From Nocardioides abyssi (GTDB taxonomy: Bacteria > Actinomycetota > Actinomycetes > Propionibacteriales > Nocardioidaceae), in NCBI RefSeq assembly GCF_030412915.1, contig NZ_JAUHJR010000002.1, positions 62,001 through 126,000 of the forward strand: a stretch of DNA of 64,000 nucleotides. Direction: 5' to 3'. The notes beneath the pieces are model-generated. The model saw only the letters and a program-made list of their open reading frames with translations. It made no database searches and was not told where the DNA came from. The translations under genes and the position numbers were made by a program. Each line of letters starts with the position of its first letter. Positions within the stretch are counted from its first letter, which is position 1. Positions 38,130 to 46,266 of the stretch are shown in pieces.

Positions 38130-39175
38130 GGGAACGGGACGAGCACCGGCTGCACCGGGTCGGCGACGGTGCGGTGGACCGAGGTCCACCACGCGGCGTA
38201 CTGACGGGCGGCGGCGGGCAGGTCGGGCCCGGGCACCTCGCCGTCGGGCAGCCGGGTGGAGGCCGGGTCGTCGAGGGCGCGCTCGAGCGCGGGGACGAGG
38301 CCGGCGTCGTCGTGCAGCACGTGCGCGCCCGGCCGCAGCGCGTCGACCTCGCGGGCGTAGGGCCCGTCGAGCAGCAGCGGACGGCGGCCGACGGCGACCC
38401 ACCGGTTGACCGAGGCGGACGCCGAGAGGTGGCGGTGCCCGCTGACCGGCACGGTCACCCGCGCCATCGCCGCGGTCAGCTCGTCGTCGGGCAGCCAGCC
38501 GGTGACGGTGAGGCGCAGCCCGCCCGCCTCGGCCCGGCGGTGCAGCTCGTCGAGCAGGTCGGCGTGGCCGTCGACGGCCGAGCCCAGGCACACGACGTCG
38601 ACCTCGCGGCCCCGCGCGCGGAGCTCGGTCGCGGCCTGGAGCAGCTCGCGGTGGCCCTTGTCGGGGTAGACGAAGCCGAGGGCCGCGAGGGTGGCGGTCC
38701 CCTCCTCCGCCGGCGCGGGCTCGGGGCGCGGGACGACCGGCACGACGGGCAGGTGCACGACCGCGCCGGGCGGCAGGTCGACGTCGACGCGGGACAGGGC
38801 CCGGCGCAGCAGGGCCGCCTCGTGGTGGCTGCTCACCGCCCAGCCCGCTGCCGCCCGCACCACCTCGGCGTAGGCGCGCACCCGGTCCTCCGACGCCCAC
38901 GGCTGCGGCACGTCGTGCAGCGTCACCGTCGTCGGCGTCCGGCGGCACCAGTCCACGACGCGCCGCACCGACTCCTCCGCGGTCGCGCCGAGGAGCCGCT
39001 CGGTGAAGTGCAGGTGGGTCGGGGCGTCCGGCGCCGGCCCGTCCAGGACCTCCGGGCCGCCGACCAGCGACGGCGCGCCGAGCACGGAGGCGAGCTGGGC
39101 GGCGTACTCCACGACGCCGTGGCGCCGCGGGCCGGCCACCACCTGCACCGGCAGGTCGGTCCGCGAGCTGGTCAT
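38126..39175 (-). CDS. GT-B fold glycosyltransferase
   Basis: A 349-aa protein. The C-terminal Rossmann half is recognisable: LAALGFVYPDKGHRELLQA, VVCLGSAVDGHADL, LTVTGWLPDDELTAAM and SASASVNRWVAVGRRPLLL, the layout of family 4-like glycosyltransferases. The N-terminal half includes PRRHGVVEYAAQLASVLGAPS and a THLHF motif. ATG at 39175 overlaps the upstream stop (ATGA) and its own stop overlaps the next gene (GTGA). It probably adds a sugar to the same product as its neighbour; the acceptor may be the Asp-rich peptide (inference). Confidence 0.8.
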   Translation of the reverse strand: MTSSRTDLPVQVVAGPRRHGVVEYAAQLASVLGAPSLVGGPEVLDGPAPDAPTHLHFTERLLGATAEESVRRVVDWCRRTPTTVTLHDVPQPWASEDRVRAYAEVVRAAAGWAVSSHHEAALLRRALSRVDVDLPPGAVVHLPVVPVVPRPEPAPAEEGTATLAALGFVYPDKGHRELLQAATELRARGREVDVVCLGSAVDGHADLLDELHRRAEAGGLRLTVTGWLPDDELTAAMARVTVPVSGHRHLSASASVNRWVAVGRRPLLLDGPYAREVDALRPGAHVLHDDAGLVPALERALDDPASTRLPDGEVPGPDLPAAARQYAAWWTSVHRTVADPVQPVLVPFP

Positions 39176-40125
39176 CCGGCGTCCTCCGGGGTCACCGCCT
39201 CGACCTCGTGCCGCGGCGTGGGGTTGTCCCGCGTCGCGCGGCAGGTGAGGCGGGCCGGCGGCCCCTGCACGGTGCGCACCCGGACCGACCAGGTGCGGCC
39301 GGCGACGTCGAAGACGGCTGTCGTGACCAGGTTCGTCGCCGGGCCCTCGACGGATCGGCCGGTCCAGCGCACGGTGTCGCGGGCGGTCTCGCCGAGGTGG
39401 CGCCGCAGCGCGACCTCGGCGGTCTGGACCGCCATGGGGTACGCCGTGCGGCCGCGCAGGTGGTCGAGCTCGAGGTGGCCGCGGGCGTGGTCCGCGGCGA
39501 CCGCGAGGGCGGCGTCGGGGTCGAGCCGGCCGTAGTACAGGCCGTCGGGCAGGACGAGCAGGTTGCCGGCGTACCGGTCGCCGCCGATGTGCGAGACCTC
39601 CCAGGTCTCCTCGGGGTGCGCGGCCGCGAGCGCGCTCGCCACCGGCCGGCCGAGCTCGGCGCAGCAGGCGTCGTGGCGGCCGTGGGTGCACACGGCGAGG
39701 ACGGTGCCGTCGTGCGGGTCGAGCCCGGCGGACCCGCCGGCGCGCAGCGCGGCCAGGTCGAGGTCGAGCACCTCGTGCGGGTCGGCGAGCGTCGCCGACT
39801 CCAGGCGGGTGCCCCCGGGGAGGCAGGCGGCGGCGAAGACGCGTACGCCGCCGGCGGTGTCCGTCGCGTCGGCGCGCCGGCTGCGGCCGGGCCGGCGGAC
39901 CAGCAGCGGACGCACCCGCGCCCGGGCCGCGACCGCGGCGATCCGCGGGCCGAGGCCGTCGGGCAGGCGGGCGTCGCGCAGGGCGTCGACCCCCCACGGT
40001 CCGGCGTGCTCGACGAGCAGGAACGCCCGCACGGTCGACGCGGTGCCGGCCGGGGCCTCGTCGCGCTCGGCGCTGGCGACGCTGCAGCGGAACGGCGCCG
40101 CGGGGGCGGGGGTCGGGGCGCTCAC
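39172..40125 (-). CDS. Sucrase/ferredoxin-like family protein
   Basis: A 317-aa protein of the Suc_Fer-like thioredoxin-type ferredoxin family. It has an N-terminal FRCSVASAERDEAPAGTAS block, a Cys cluster VCTHGRHDACCAELGRP (about residues 143-160) and VSHIGGDRYAGNLLVLPDGLYYGRL. Family members are thought to bind an iron-sulfur cluster through such Cys/His residues. It could supply electrons to the adjacent cupin oxygenase. GTG at 40125 overlaps the cupin stop. No true sucrase function is implied by the family name. Confidence 0.82.
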   Translation of the reverse strand: MSAPTPAPAAPFRCSVASAERDEAPAGTASTVRAFLLVEHAGPWGVDALRDARLPDGLGPRIAAVAARARVRPLLVRRPGRSRRADATDTAGGVRVFAAACLPGGTRLESATLADPHEVLDLDLAALRAGGSAGLDPHDGTVLAVCTHGRHDACCAELGRPVASALAAAHPEETWEVSHIGGDRYAGNLLVLPDGLYYGRLDPDAALAVAADHARGHLELDHLRGRTAYPMAVQTAEVALRRHLGETARDTVRWTGRSVEGPATNLVTTAVFDVAGRTWSVRVRTVQGPPARLTCRATRDNPTPRHEVEAVTPEDAG

Positions 40126-41291
40126 CCGAGGACCTCGAGCAGCCCCTCCCGCACGAGACGACGGCACAGCACCAGCCTCGACTGCGGGTCGAGGTGGTCG
40201 GCGAGGTCGACGGGGCGCAGCTCGCCTCGGGTGCGGACCTCCTCCAGGGCCGGGGCCAGCCGGGCGGGGACGTCGAGCACGCGGTCGCCGAGCAGGACGT
40301 CCAGCCGCCCGTCGGCGCCACCGACCAGGACGCACGGGTGGCCGGCGCGGCGGCGCAACGGGGTCTCGTCGTCGATCGCGTCGACGCGGAGCACGTCGTG
40401 CAGGCCCCCGGGCAGGCGCGGCGGGCGGGTGGTGAGGAAGCGGCGTACCTCCGCCTCCACCGCCGCGCCCGTGTCGACCTCGCGGACCCGGGCCGCCAGC
40501 GCCTCGAGCCGGTCGGCGAGGCCGGCGGCGAGCGGGTCGCGGTCGTCGAGGTAGCCGGCCGGCAGGTGCTCGTCGGCGACCTCGGCGAGCAGCGGCTGCA
40601 CCGCCCGCTCGACCAGGCCGCGCCAGGTGAGCTGGTTGATGCCGATGGTGACGTGGAGCGAGACCGTGTCCTGCGCGCGGGCGGCGTGGGGGGTGCCGGT
40701 CGGGAGGTACATCGACAGCCCCGGCTCGAGGAGGACCTCCTCCGGCCCGTCCTGGCCGTGGACCTCCCACTGCTTGGTGCCGGCGGTCTGGAAGACGAAG
40801 ACGTCGTGGCTGTCGGAGTGGACCGCGAAGCCCTGGGAGCCGGGCGGCGTCAGGTAGGCGTTGGCCTGGCACGGGTGGCCGAGCTCGAGCTCGAGCTGTG
40901 CCACGAGCCGGGTCAGCGGCGGGTGGTAGCGGTGGAGGCCCTGGAGGACGACGGTCGCGCCGTCGGCGAACGCCGCCAGTGCCTTGCGGCCGTCCACCAG
41001 GCCGGTCAGCTGCTTGCCGGCGAGGGTCGCCGAGCGGGTGTAGCGCGACTCCGGCAGCACCGCACCGCTCTGCGCCAGCCGCACCGACGGGGTGCGGATC
41101 GCTGTCGAGGTCAGCAGGTGGTCGGCGTCGTCGAGCGAGAGCAGGCCGACCAGGTCCGCCGGGGCGGTGCGGTGCAGGTGCACGCGCGACGCCCAGACCT
41201 TCTCGACGAAGGTCCGGGCGTCACCGCTGAGCAGGTCGAGCGCCGGGCTCGGCCCGGCGCCCGTGCCGGCGCTGGTGGCTGGGTGGGTCAC
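40122..41291 (-). CDS. Cupin_4 (JmjC-like) oxygenase, putative peptide hydroxylase
   Basis: A 389-aa protein resembling bacterial/ribosomal oxygenases of the YcfD/ROX group. The double-stranded beta-helix carries the Fe(II) ligands His158 and Asp160 in GFAVHSDSHDVFVFQTAG and His202 in YLPTGTPHAARA; TKQWEV follows the first motif as in the family. A helical dimerisation region and a winged-helix-like C-terminus (VDLADHLDPQSRLVLCRRLV) follow. Family members hydroxylate protein side chains with 2-oxoglutarate. GTG at 41291 lies 2 nt after the stop of the Asp-rich peptide gene, which is the obvious candidate substrate. Confidence 0.85.
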   Translation of the reverse strand: MTHPATSAGTGAGPSPALDLLSGDARTFVEKVWASRVHLHRTAPADLVGLLSLDDADHLLTSTAIRTPSVRLAQSGAVLPESRYTRSATLAGKQLTGLVDGRKALAAFADGATVVLQGLHRYHPPLTRLVAQLELELGHPCQANAYLTPPGSQGFAVHSDSHDVFVFQTAGTKQWEVHGQDGPEEVLLEPGLSMYLPTGTPHAARAQDTVSLHVTIGINQLTWRGLVERAVQPLLAEVADEHLPAGYLDDRDPLAAGLADRLEALAARVREVDTGAAVEAEVRRFLTTRPPRLPGGLHDVLRVDAIDDETPLRRRAGHPCVLVGGADGRLDVLLGDRVLDVPARLAPALEEVRTRGELRPVDLADHLDPQSRLVLCRRLVREGLLEVLG

Positions 41292-41293
41292 GG

Positions 41294-41566
41294 TCAGGCG
41301 TCGGTGCCGTCGGAGTCGCTGCCGTCGCCGTCCGTCGTGTCGGTGGCGTCACCGTCCGTGGCGTCGCTGTCCGTGCCGTCCGAGTCCGAGCCGTCCGAGT
41401 CGCTCCCGTCGCCGTCCGTGGTGTCGGTGGCGTCGCCGTCCGTGGCGTCACCGTCGGTGCCGTCGGAGTCCGTGCCGTCGGAGTCGCCGATGCCCTGGGA
41501 CGGGTCGCCGGCCGGGACCGTGGTCATGTCGTCGTCGGAGAGGGGCTCGTCGGGGGTGCTGGTCAT
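41294..41566 (-). CDS. Asp-rich pentapeptide-repeat small protein, putative modified-peptide precursor
   Basis: A 90-aa protein with no signal peptide. Residues 1-27 form a leader-like part with PLSDDDMTTVPAG (8-20), which loosely resembles Nif11-type leaders that end in a Gly-Gly-like site. Residues 28-88 are eleven pentads of the form D-x-D-[G/A]-[T/S], broken by a D-T-T triad at 48-50 and again at 76-78, ending DA. A segment of 18 residues (43-60) recurs at 71-88 with one change. ATG at 41566 starts the gene; the cupin gene begins 2 nt after its stop. It could alternatively be a calcium-binding acidic protein. Confidence 0.72.
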   Translation of the reverse strand: MTSTPDEPLSDDDMTTVPAGDPSQGIGDSDGTDSDGTDGDATDGDATDTTDGDGSDSDGSDSDGTDSDATDGDATDTTDGDGSDSDGTDA

Positions 41567-41665
41567 CGCTGCCTCCAGGGCTGGGGTCGGGTCCGGACCT
41601 CTGGCCGATACCCACGGGCGTGATCCGACACACGACGCCACGCCGCCGGTCGAGACCGCCCTCCC

Positions 41666-41711
41666 GCTGGTTGAGCCGTGAGGCGCCCCGGCGCCGAGCG
41701 TGTCGAAACCC
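41666..41711. repeat. Palindromic intergenic element, variant copy C
   Basis: The ends GCTGGTTGAG and TGTCGAAACCC are those of copy B, but the centre is a different hairpin, GGCGCC-cc-GGCGCC at 41682-41695. It lies in the 236-base gap between the hutI stop (41803) and the peptide gene start (41566). The rest of that gap shows no other clear signal. Confidence 0.65.
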
Positions 41712-41802
41712 GGTGAGGGGCGCAGGGCGCTGGGGACGGTCACCGGGCCTACTGAACGCTCGCCAGGGCTCCCTGCTCGACCAGCGAGGAGCGCGGGTGC
41801 GC

Positions 41803-43008
41803 TCAGCCGGCGGGGAGGGTGGTGGCGCCGAGGACGGGCCGGCCCCGCTGCCAGACGCCGGCGACGAGAGGGACGCCGGGGCGGTAGGCGAGGTGCACGT
41901 GCGAGGGGGCGTCGAGGAGGACGAGGTCAGCCCGGCGGCCGACGGCGAGCACGCCGACGTCGTCGCGGTCGAGCGCCCGGGCACCGCCGGCGGTGGCCGC
42001 CCACACGGCCTCGGCCGGCGTCATCCCCATCTCCCGCACGGCGAGCGCGACGCAGAACGGCATCGAGGAGGTGAAGGACGACCCCGGGTTGCAGTCGCTG
42101 GCCAGCGCGACGGTCACGCCGGCGTCGAGCAGCCGCCGCGCGTCCGGGTAGGGCTGGCGGGTCGAGAACTCCACGCCGGGCAGCAGCGTCGCCACCGTGC
42201 CGCTGTCGCGCAGCGCGTCGACGTCGGCGTCCTCGAGGTAGGTGCAGTGGTCGACGGCGGCGAGGCCGAGCTCGCAGGCCAGCCGCACGCCGGGGCCGGG
42301 GCCGAGCTGGTTGGCGTGGAGCCGGCCGCGCAGGCCGCGCTCCATGCCGGCGAGGAGCACGGTCCGCGCCTGGTCGACGTCGAAGGCACCCCGCTCGCAG
42401 AACGCGTCGACCCAGCGCGCGTGCTCGACGGCGGCGTCGAGCATCGGCCCGGTCACCAGCGCGACGTACTGCTCGGGCGTGGTGCCCTCGGGCACGACGT
42501 GGGCGCCCAGGTAGGTCGTCTCCTCGGTCAGCGTGCGGGCGATGGCGAGGCTGCGCGCCTCGTCGCGGACGGTCAGGCCGTAGCCGCTCTTCACCTCGAC
42601 GGTGGTCGTGCCCTGCCGCAGCATCTCGTCGACCAGCCGCCGCGCGCCGGAGAGCAGCTGCTCGTCGGTGGCGGCGCGGGTGGCGGCGACGGTGGTGCGG
42701 ATACCGCCGGCGGCGTACGCCGTCCCGGCCATGCGCGCCGCGAACTCGCCCGCCCGGTCGCCGGCGAAGACCAGGTGGCTGTGGCTGTCGACGAACCCGG
42801 GCAGCACCGCCCGGCCGCCCGCGTCGACGACCGCGTCCGCGGCCGGCGCGTCGGCGGCCGGCCCGATCCAGGCGACCCGCGAGCCCTCCACCACGACCGC
42901 CGCCCGCTCGACGACGCCGATCCGCCCGTCGGGCCCGTCCCCCGTCCGCTCGGGGTCGTTGGTGACCAGCTCGCCGATGCCGGTCAGCAGGGTGCTCACG
43001 CCGGTCAC
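41803..43008 (-). CDS. hutI: Imidazolonepropionase
   Basis: A 401-aa amidohydrolase-superfamily enzyme that opens 4-imidazolone-5-propanoate to N-formimidoyl-L-glutamate, the third step of histidine degradation. Metal ligands are in [13 protein letters not shown] (HxH), the substrate site in [13 protein letters not shown] and the late Asp in [21 protein letters not shown] at 43008 has GAGGAGG 8 nt upstream and overlaps the hutF stop (GTGA), so translation is coupled. The length is normal. Confidence 0.95.
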   Translation of the reverse strand: MTGVSTLLTGIGELVTNDPERTGDGPDGRIGVVERAAVVVEGSRVAWIGPAADAPAADAVVDAGGRAVLPGFVDSHSHLVFAGDRAGEFAARMAGTAYAAGGIRTTVAATRAATDEQLLSGARRLVDEMLRQGTTTVEVKSGYGLTVRDEARSLAIARTLTEETTYLGAHVVPEGTTPEQYVALVTGPMLDAAVEHARWVDAFCERGAFDVDQARTVLLAGMERGLRGRLHANQLGPGPGVRLACELGLAAVDHCTYLEDADVDALRDSGTVATLLPGVEFSTRQPYPDARRLLDAGVTVALASDCNPGSSFTSSMPFCVALAVREMGMTPAEAVWAATAGGARALDRDDVGVLAVGRRADLVLLDAPSHVHLAYRPGVPLVAGVWQRGRPVLGATTLPAG

Positions 43009-44327
43009 CGCCACACCTCCTCGATCGCGGCGGCGAGCTCGTTCCCGAGGGCCTGCGCCGCACCGTCCTCGTCCCGGTCCCACACGAACCGGCCGTCGAC
43101 CATCGTCCGCACGACGTCGGCGGCGCTCGCCGCGAAGACGGCCGTGTGCTCGTCGGCACCGGTGCCCGCGGTGCGGACCGACGCGGTGTCGAGCACCACC
43201 AGGTCCGCCCGCTGCCCGACCGCGATCGCGCCGGCGTCGTCGACGCCCAGGCTGTCGTGCCGGGTGGCGGCGGCGAGCAGCTCGGCGGCGGTCCAGTGAC
43301 CACGGGTGCGGGTCGCGAGCCGCTCGTCGAGCTCGAGCGCCCGCATCTCCTCGAACAGGTCGACGACCGCGTGGCTGTCCGACCCCAGGCTCAGCCGGGC
43401 GCCGGCCTCGAGCAGCCGCCGGCCGGGCCCGATGCCGTCGCCGAGGTCGCGCTCGGTGGTCGGGCAGAAGCAGGCGGTCGTGCCGCTGTCCCCCAGCAGC
43501 GCGACGTCCTCGTCGGTCAGGTGGGTGGCGTGCACGACGGTCGTGCCCGGCCCCAGCAGGCCGGCGTCGTGGAGCAGCCGCGTGGGGGTGACGCCGTACG
43601 CCGCCCGGCACTCGTCGTTCTCGGCCGGCTGCTCGGAGAGGTGCACGTGCAGCGGCGCCCGGCCCCGGAACGCGCCGAGCTCCCCGCGCGGCACCGCCCG
43701 CACCGAGTGGACCGCCGCGCCGACCCGGAGCCGGCCGGCGGCGACACAGCTGCGCCATTGTGCGGTCCTGTCGCTCCACCCGGCCGCGGACCCGTCGGAG
43801 TAGCGCCGCTGCACGGCGGTGGGCGGCGCACCGAACCCCGAGCTGAGGTAGCACGCGTCGAGCAGCACCAGCCGGATGCCGACCTCGCTGGCGGCGTCGG
43901 CGAGCGCGAGCCCGACGGCGTTCGGGTCGTCGTACGGCGTGCCGCCGGGCCGGTGGTGCAGGTAGTGGAACTCCCCGACGGTCGTGATGCCGGCGGCGAC
44001 CATCTCGCGGAAGACCGCGCGGGCGAGCCGGTGGTAGGTCTCGGGCGTGAGCCGGCCGGCGACGGCGTACATCTGCTCGCGCCAGGTCCAGAACGTCCCG
44101 CTCCCCCGCTGCGTGCGACCGCGCAGCGCCCGGTGGAAGGCGTGGCTGTGGCAGTTGGCGAGCCCGGGCAGCGCGAGCCCGGGTACCCGCTCGGCGCCGG
44201 CGGCGCCAGCAGCATCAGCGACACCGGCCGCGACCGTGGTGAACCGCCCGCCCGCGACCTCGACGAGCACGTCGTCGCGGACCGCCCCGTCCACCCAGGC
44301 CCGCTCGAGCAGCAGCCGGTCGCTCAC
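43005..44327 (-). CDS. hutF: Formimidoylglutamate deiminase
   Basis: A 440-aa amidohydrolase that removes the imino group of N-formimidoyl-L-glutamate to give N-formyl-L-glutamate and ammonia. Motifs are [19 protein letters not shown] (HxH), [26 protein letters not shown] and [23 protein letters not shown] at 44327 overlaps the stop of the M20 amidohydrolase. Presence of HutF means the two-step formylglutamate branch, so a deformylase is expected; the upstream gene is the candidate. Confidence 0.94.
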   Translation of the reverse strand: MSDRLLLERAWVDGAVRDDVLVEVAGGRFTTVAAGVADAAGAAGAERVPGLALPGLANCHSHAFHRALRGRTQRGSGTFWTWREQMYAVAGRLTPETYHRLARAVFREMVAAGITTVGEFHYLHHRPGGTPYDDPNAVGLALADAASEVGIRLVLLDACYLSSGFGAPPTAVQRRYSDGSAAGWSDRTAQWRSCVAAGRLRVGAAVHSVRAVPRGELGAFRGRAPLHVHLSEQPAENDECRAAYGVTPTRLLHDAGLLGPGTTVVHATHLTDEDVALLGDSGTTACFCPTTERDLGDGIGPGRRLLEAGARLSLGSDSHAVVDLFEEMRALELDERLATRTRGHWTAAELLAAATRHDSLGVDDAGAIAVGQRADLVVLDTASVRTAGTGADEHTAVFAASAADVVRTMVDGRFVWDRDEDGAAQALGNELAAAIEEVWR

Positions 44328-45514
44328 CGCAGCGCCTCCTCGAGCACGTCGGCCAGCGCCTCGACCCCGGCGAGGCAGTCGGCCACCTCGGCGTGCTCGG
44401 CCGGGGAGTGCGAGACGCCGGTGGGGTTGCGGACGAAGACCATCGCGCTGGGGATGCCGGCCGCCGACAGCACGCCGGCGTCGTGGCCGGCCTGGGTCGG
44501 CAGCACCGGCCACCGCCGCGGCCCGGCGACCCCCGCGACCACCGACGGCTCGAACGACACGGCCCCCGAGACGGACTCGGCCTTCACCGTGACCGCGGTC
44601 CCGTCCCGCTCCGCCCGGGCCACGGCGTGGTCGGTCACCGCCGCCACGAGCGCGTCCAACGCGTCGTCCGAGGAGCACCGCGCGTCGAGCCAGGCGGTGA
44701 CCCGCGAGGGGATCGCGTTGGTGCCGTTGGGGGCGACCTCGACCCGGCCGAAGGTGGCCCGCGCGTGCGGAGCGGCCAGCCGTGCCTGCTTGTCGGCCGC
44801 CAGCGCCGTCACGGAGAACGTCAGCATCGGGTCGGCGCGGTCCTCCATCCGCGTGGTGCCGGCGTGGTCGGCGGTGCCGGTGAAGTCGAAGCGCCACCGC
44901 CCGTGCGGCCAGATCCCGCTCGCGACCCCGACCGCCGCGTCGAGGTCGACCAGCGCCCGGCCCTGCTCGACGTGGAGCTCGACGAAGCTCCCGACGCCCG
45001 CGAGCAGCGAGGAGGAACCGCCCTCGACCACGTCGCCCAGCCGTATGCCGTCGCGGTCGGTGAGCCCCTCGACGTCGGCCCAGGCGGCCGACCCGGTCGC
45101 GAGCCGCGACCCCAGGCAGGCCAGCCCGAACCGCGAGCCCTCCTCCTCGACGAAGACCCCGACGCCCAGCGGCCGGGCCGGCTCGACGCCGCGCTCGCGC
45201 AACCGGTCGACGGCCGCGAGCGCGGAGACCACGCCGAGCGGGCCGTCGTACGCCCCGCCCTCGACGACCGAGTCCAGGTGGGAGCCGGTCAGCACGCCCG
45301 GGCCGGTCCCCGCCTCCCACCACGCGACGGTGTTGCCGACCGCGTCGGTCTCGACCGCCAGCCCCCGCGCGGCCGCCTGCTCGCCGAACCACGCGCGCAG
45401 CTCCAGCTCGGCGCTCGTCCACGGCTGCCGCAGGTAGCCGCCGGTGCAAGCCGACCGGCCCACCGGCGCCAGGTCGGCCCACATCCGCTCGAGGTCGTCG
45501 ACCCGCTCAGCCAT
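44324..45514 (-). CDS. M20-family amidohydrolase (allantoate amidohydrolase-like), probable N-formylglutamate deformylase
   Basis: A 396-aa binuclear-metal hydrolase of the allantoate amidohydrolase/N-carbamoyl-amino-acid hydrolase group. It shows VLTGSHLDSVVEGGAYDGPLG (zinc His and Asp), VEEEGSRFGLACLGSR (catalytic Glu), FVELHVEQGRALVD and the lid-dimer motif TADHAGTTRMEDRAD. HutF makes N-formylglutamate and no hutG is present, so deformylation is the likely job here (inference). ATG at 45514 was chosen over the long frame that overlaps the divergent nitroreductase gene. The gene heads the hutF-hutI operon. Confidence 0.85.
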   Translation of the reverse strand: MAERVDDLERMWADLAPVGRSACTGGYLRQPWTSAELELRAWFGEQAAARGLAVETDAVGNTVAWWEAGTGPGVLTGSHLDSVVEGGAYDGPLGVVSALAAVDRLRERGVEPARPLGVGVFVEEEGSRFGLACLGSRLATGSAAWADVEGLTDRDGIRLGDVVEGGSSSLLAGVGSFVELHVEQGRALVDLDAAVGVASGIWPHGRWRFDFTGTADHAGTTRMEDRADPMLTFSVTALAADKQARLAAPHARATFGRVEVAPNGTNAIPSRVTAWLDARCSSDDALDALVAAVTDHAVARAERDGTAVTVKAESVSGAVSFEPSVVAGVAGPRRWPVLPTQAGHDAGVLSAAGIPSAMVFVRNPTGVSHSPAEHAEVADCLAGVEALADVLEEALR

Positions 45515-45536
45515 CGCTCGGCCCATACTTCCGGGC

Positions 45537-46163
45537 ATGGAGTTCCAGGACGTCGTCCGTCGCCGCCGCATGGTCCGCAGGTACGACGACCGGCCGGTCG
45601 ACCCCGCGGTCGTCACCCGCCTGGTCGACAACGCCACGCGCGCCCCGAGCGCCGGCTTCAGCCAGGGCTGGGGCTTCCTCGTGCTGGAGGCCCCCGAGGA
45701 CGTCCGTCGCTACTGGGAGTCGACCGCCGGCCCGGCGGCGATCGCCGACCCGGACGCGTGGCTGGCCGGGATGATGACCGCGCCGGTGATCGTGGTGCCG
45801 TGCAGCAGCAAGGCCGCCTACCTCGGCCGCTACGCCGAGCCGGACAAGGGCTGGACCGACCAGGAGGAGGCCCGCTGGCCGGTGCCGTTCTGGCACATGG
45901 ACGCCGCGATGGCCAGCCTGCTGGTCCTGCAGACGGCCGTCGACGAGGGCCTCGGCGCCTGCTTCTTCGGCGTGCCCCCGGAGGCCTACCCGCGGCTGAA
46001 GGAGGCCTTCGACATCCCCCCGGAGTTCGACCCGGTCGGCGCGATCACCGTCGGCCACCGCGTGCCGGACACCGGCGCGCAGGGCTCGCCCAGCCGCCGG
46101 CCACGTAAGCCGGTCGACGAGGTCGTCCACCGGGGCCGGTGGGGGCGCGACCAGCAGCGATAG
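45537..46163 (+). CDS. Nitroreductase family protein
   Basis: A 208-aa FMN-binding nitroreductase-fold protein. The N-terminal FMN contact VVRRRRMVRRYDDRPV, PSAGFSQGWGFLVLE and LLVLQTAVDEGLGACFFGV match the family. The C-terminus has a basic tail (SRRPRKPVDEVVHRGRW). It probably reduces a nitro, quinone or enone compound with NAD(P)H. ATG at 45537 follows CATACT by 7 nt, which would make a leaderless message. It is divergent from the amidohydrolase gene by 22 bp. Confidence 0.88.
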   Translation: MEFQDVVRRRRMVRRYDDRPVDPAVVTRLVDNATRAPSAGFSQGWGFLVLEAPEDVRRYWESTAGPAAIADPDAWLAGMMTAPVIVVPCSSKAAYLGRYAEPDKGWTDQEEARWPVPFWHMDAAMASLLVLQTAVDEGLGACFFGVPPEAYPRLKEAFDIPPEFDPVGAITVGHRVPDTGAQGSPSRRPRKPVDEVVHRGRWGRDQQR

Positions 46164-46266
46164 GGGCACGCGCCCCATCCCACCGGCCGCGCTCCGCCCG
46201 GGCAAGCGTCGACCCGGTGCGGCGATCTCGCATCCGAGACCGCTCGCGGGCGGTAGCGTCGCGCCG

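Noticed and set aside
41294-41743. Longer version of the Asp-rich peptide starting at 41743
   Set aside because: The extra N-terminal residues cross the palindromic repeat element and lack coding character; the ATG at 41566 gives the leader-like N-terminus.
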